5,389 bases of DNA, taken from contig CAMQEO010000077.1 in NCBI GenBank assembly GCA_946999785.1, forward strand, positions 1-5,389, in the 5' to 3' direction. This DNA is from an uncultured Atopobium sp. (GTDB lineage: Bacteria; Actinomycetota; Coriobacteriia; Coriobacteriales; Atopobiaceae). Shown one piece after another: positions 4,569-5,389 of the stretch (position 1 is the first letter of the stretch; each line of letters begins with the position of its first letter). The notes beneath the pieces were generated by a model, which did no database searches, was not told where the DNA came from, and saw nothing but the letters and a program-made list of their open reading frames with translations. The position numbers and the translations under genes are program-made.

Positions 4569-5389
4569 TTATTTAACAACCTTTGTATTGCACAAGGTAT
4601 GTTTTCCAGCTACAAAAACATCTGTTGCACAGCCACAAAAATCGTTGCCAAGCCATGGTGAGTTAAGCGACTTACTTTCAAAATAATCCTGGTCAACATG
4701 AACTTTTTCAGACATGCTAATAAGCGTAATATCTGCTTGTGATCCACGCTTAATAGACACCTCATCAAGACGGAGCAGCGCACGTGGATTAATAGCCATA
4801 AGCTCTACCATACGTGACATGCTGATTTTGTCGGTTGCAACCATCTTTGAAAGCATAAGCGGCACAGAAGTCTCCAATCCTGTAATGCCAAGTGATGCAA
4901 TCTCAAATTCGCAATCTTTTTCGTGCTGTGCATGAGGCGCATGATCGGTTGCAATACAATCAATGGTACCATCTGCCACGCCTTCTTGGAGCGCAAGCAT
5001 ATCAGACTTCAGACGAAGCGGAGGATTCATTTTAAAGCAAGTGTTATAGCTATTATCAATGTCATCTTCGTTGAGGAACAAATGATGAGGTGTAACCTCA
5101 CAACTTACTGGCAGGCCTTCTTCTTTTGCTGCACGCACGAGATCTAAGCTTTTTGCAGTTGAAATATGCGCAACGTGAAGCGGACAGCCTGTAAGACGGC
5201 AAAGCTCAATGTCACGATATACCTCAAGTTCTTCGGCAAGTGCGGGCCAACCAAACATACCCAAACGAGTAGAAGCTCTTCCTTCATTTACAACACCGTG
5301 TGTAGAGAGCGATTTGTCTTCGCAATGAGCAATGACCAAACGATCGAACTGAGAAACATAGCCCATGCCCGTACGCATCATACCTGCAC
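4569..5389 (-). CDS. pyrC: Dihydroorotase, C-terminal part (5' end beyond right edge)
   Basis: The frame is open to the window edge. About 272 residues are present of roughly 425 expected for a type I (Bacillus-like) dihydroorotase, the amidohydrolase that cyclises carbamoyl-aspartate to dihydroorotate. The N-terminal part with the first H-x-H zinc motif, and probably the carboxylated Lys or its equivalent, is missing from the window. Visible zinc-site and substrate motifs: AHCED (about 5330-5316); HVAHIST, whose histidines precede an S-T (about 5177-5157); EVTPHH; FKMNPPLR; and the catalytic ATDHAPH around 4950, with its metal-binding Asp. After that come SLGITGLET and the C-terminal P-R-A-L-L-x-L ... 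G-x-x-A-D-I-T-L-I strand that folds back on the barrel. It ends with TAA at 4571-4569. It belongs with the downstream pyr genes, but 250 nt separate it from pyrK. Confidence 0.95.
   Translation of the reverse strand, partial: AGMMRTGMGYVSQFDRLVIAHCEDKSLSTHGVVNEGRASTRLGMFGWPALAEELEVYRDIELCRLTGCPLHVAHISTAKSLDLVRAAKEEGLPVSCEVTPHHLFLNEDDIDNSYNTCFKMNPPLRLKSDMLALQEGVADGTIDCIATDHAPHAQHEKDCEFEIASLGITGLETSVPLMLSKMVATDKISMSRMVELMAINPRALLRLDEVSIKRGSQADITLISMSEKVHVDQDYFESKSLNSPWLGNDFCGCATDVFVAGKHTLCNTKVVK

Overview
This window reads as an ordinary chromosomal stretch of an actinobacterium. Every supported gene lies on the minus strand, so biological order runs from high to low coordinates: pyrC (partial, enters from the right edge) - 250-nt leader - pyrK - pyrD - pyrF - 182-nt gap - mihF - gmk - rpoZ - terminator - thiI (partial, leaves at the left edge). 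The MALPQLTDEQR-type integration host factor next to gmk and rpoZ is an actinobacterial signature. The base composition looks moderate to AT-leaning by eye (not counted), and the dihydroorotate dehydrogenase is the NAD-linked PyrK/PyrD class 1B kind. Together these suggest a low-GC, probably anaerobic actinobacterium, such as a Coriobacteriia/Atopobium-like lineage. The genus is inference.

Right half (about 5389-1885): UMP synthesis. PyrC closes the dihydroorotate ring, PyrD+PyrK oxidise dihydroorotate to orotate with electrons passed to NAD+, and PyrF decarboxylates OMP to UMP. pyrK, pyrD and pyrF are chained by two 7-nt start/stop overlaps, so they are almost certainly co-translated. A 250-nt non-coding stretch separates pyrC from pyrK. 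It holds a perfect 11-bp hairpin close to the pyrK ribosome binding site.

Left half: mihF, gmk and rpoZ form a second tight unit with its own promoter-like sequence, in which a perfect 9-2-9 palindrome covers the predicted -10. The unit ends at a clear intrinsic terminator. It links nucleoid structure (mIHF), GMP phosphorylation (Gmk) and RNA polymerase assembly (omega). Beyond the terminator, thiI (tRNA 4-thiouridine synthesis) begins.

The most unusual point is gmk. Its reading frame has no ATG, GTG or TTG between the preceding in-frame stop and the P-loop. The best-placed initiation codon is a rare ATA overlapping the mihF stop codon, with a -1 slip on AAAA as an alternative. I see no CRISPR, mobile element, tRNA/rRNA or evident novel multi-gene system.
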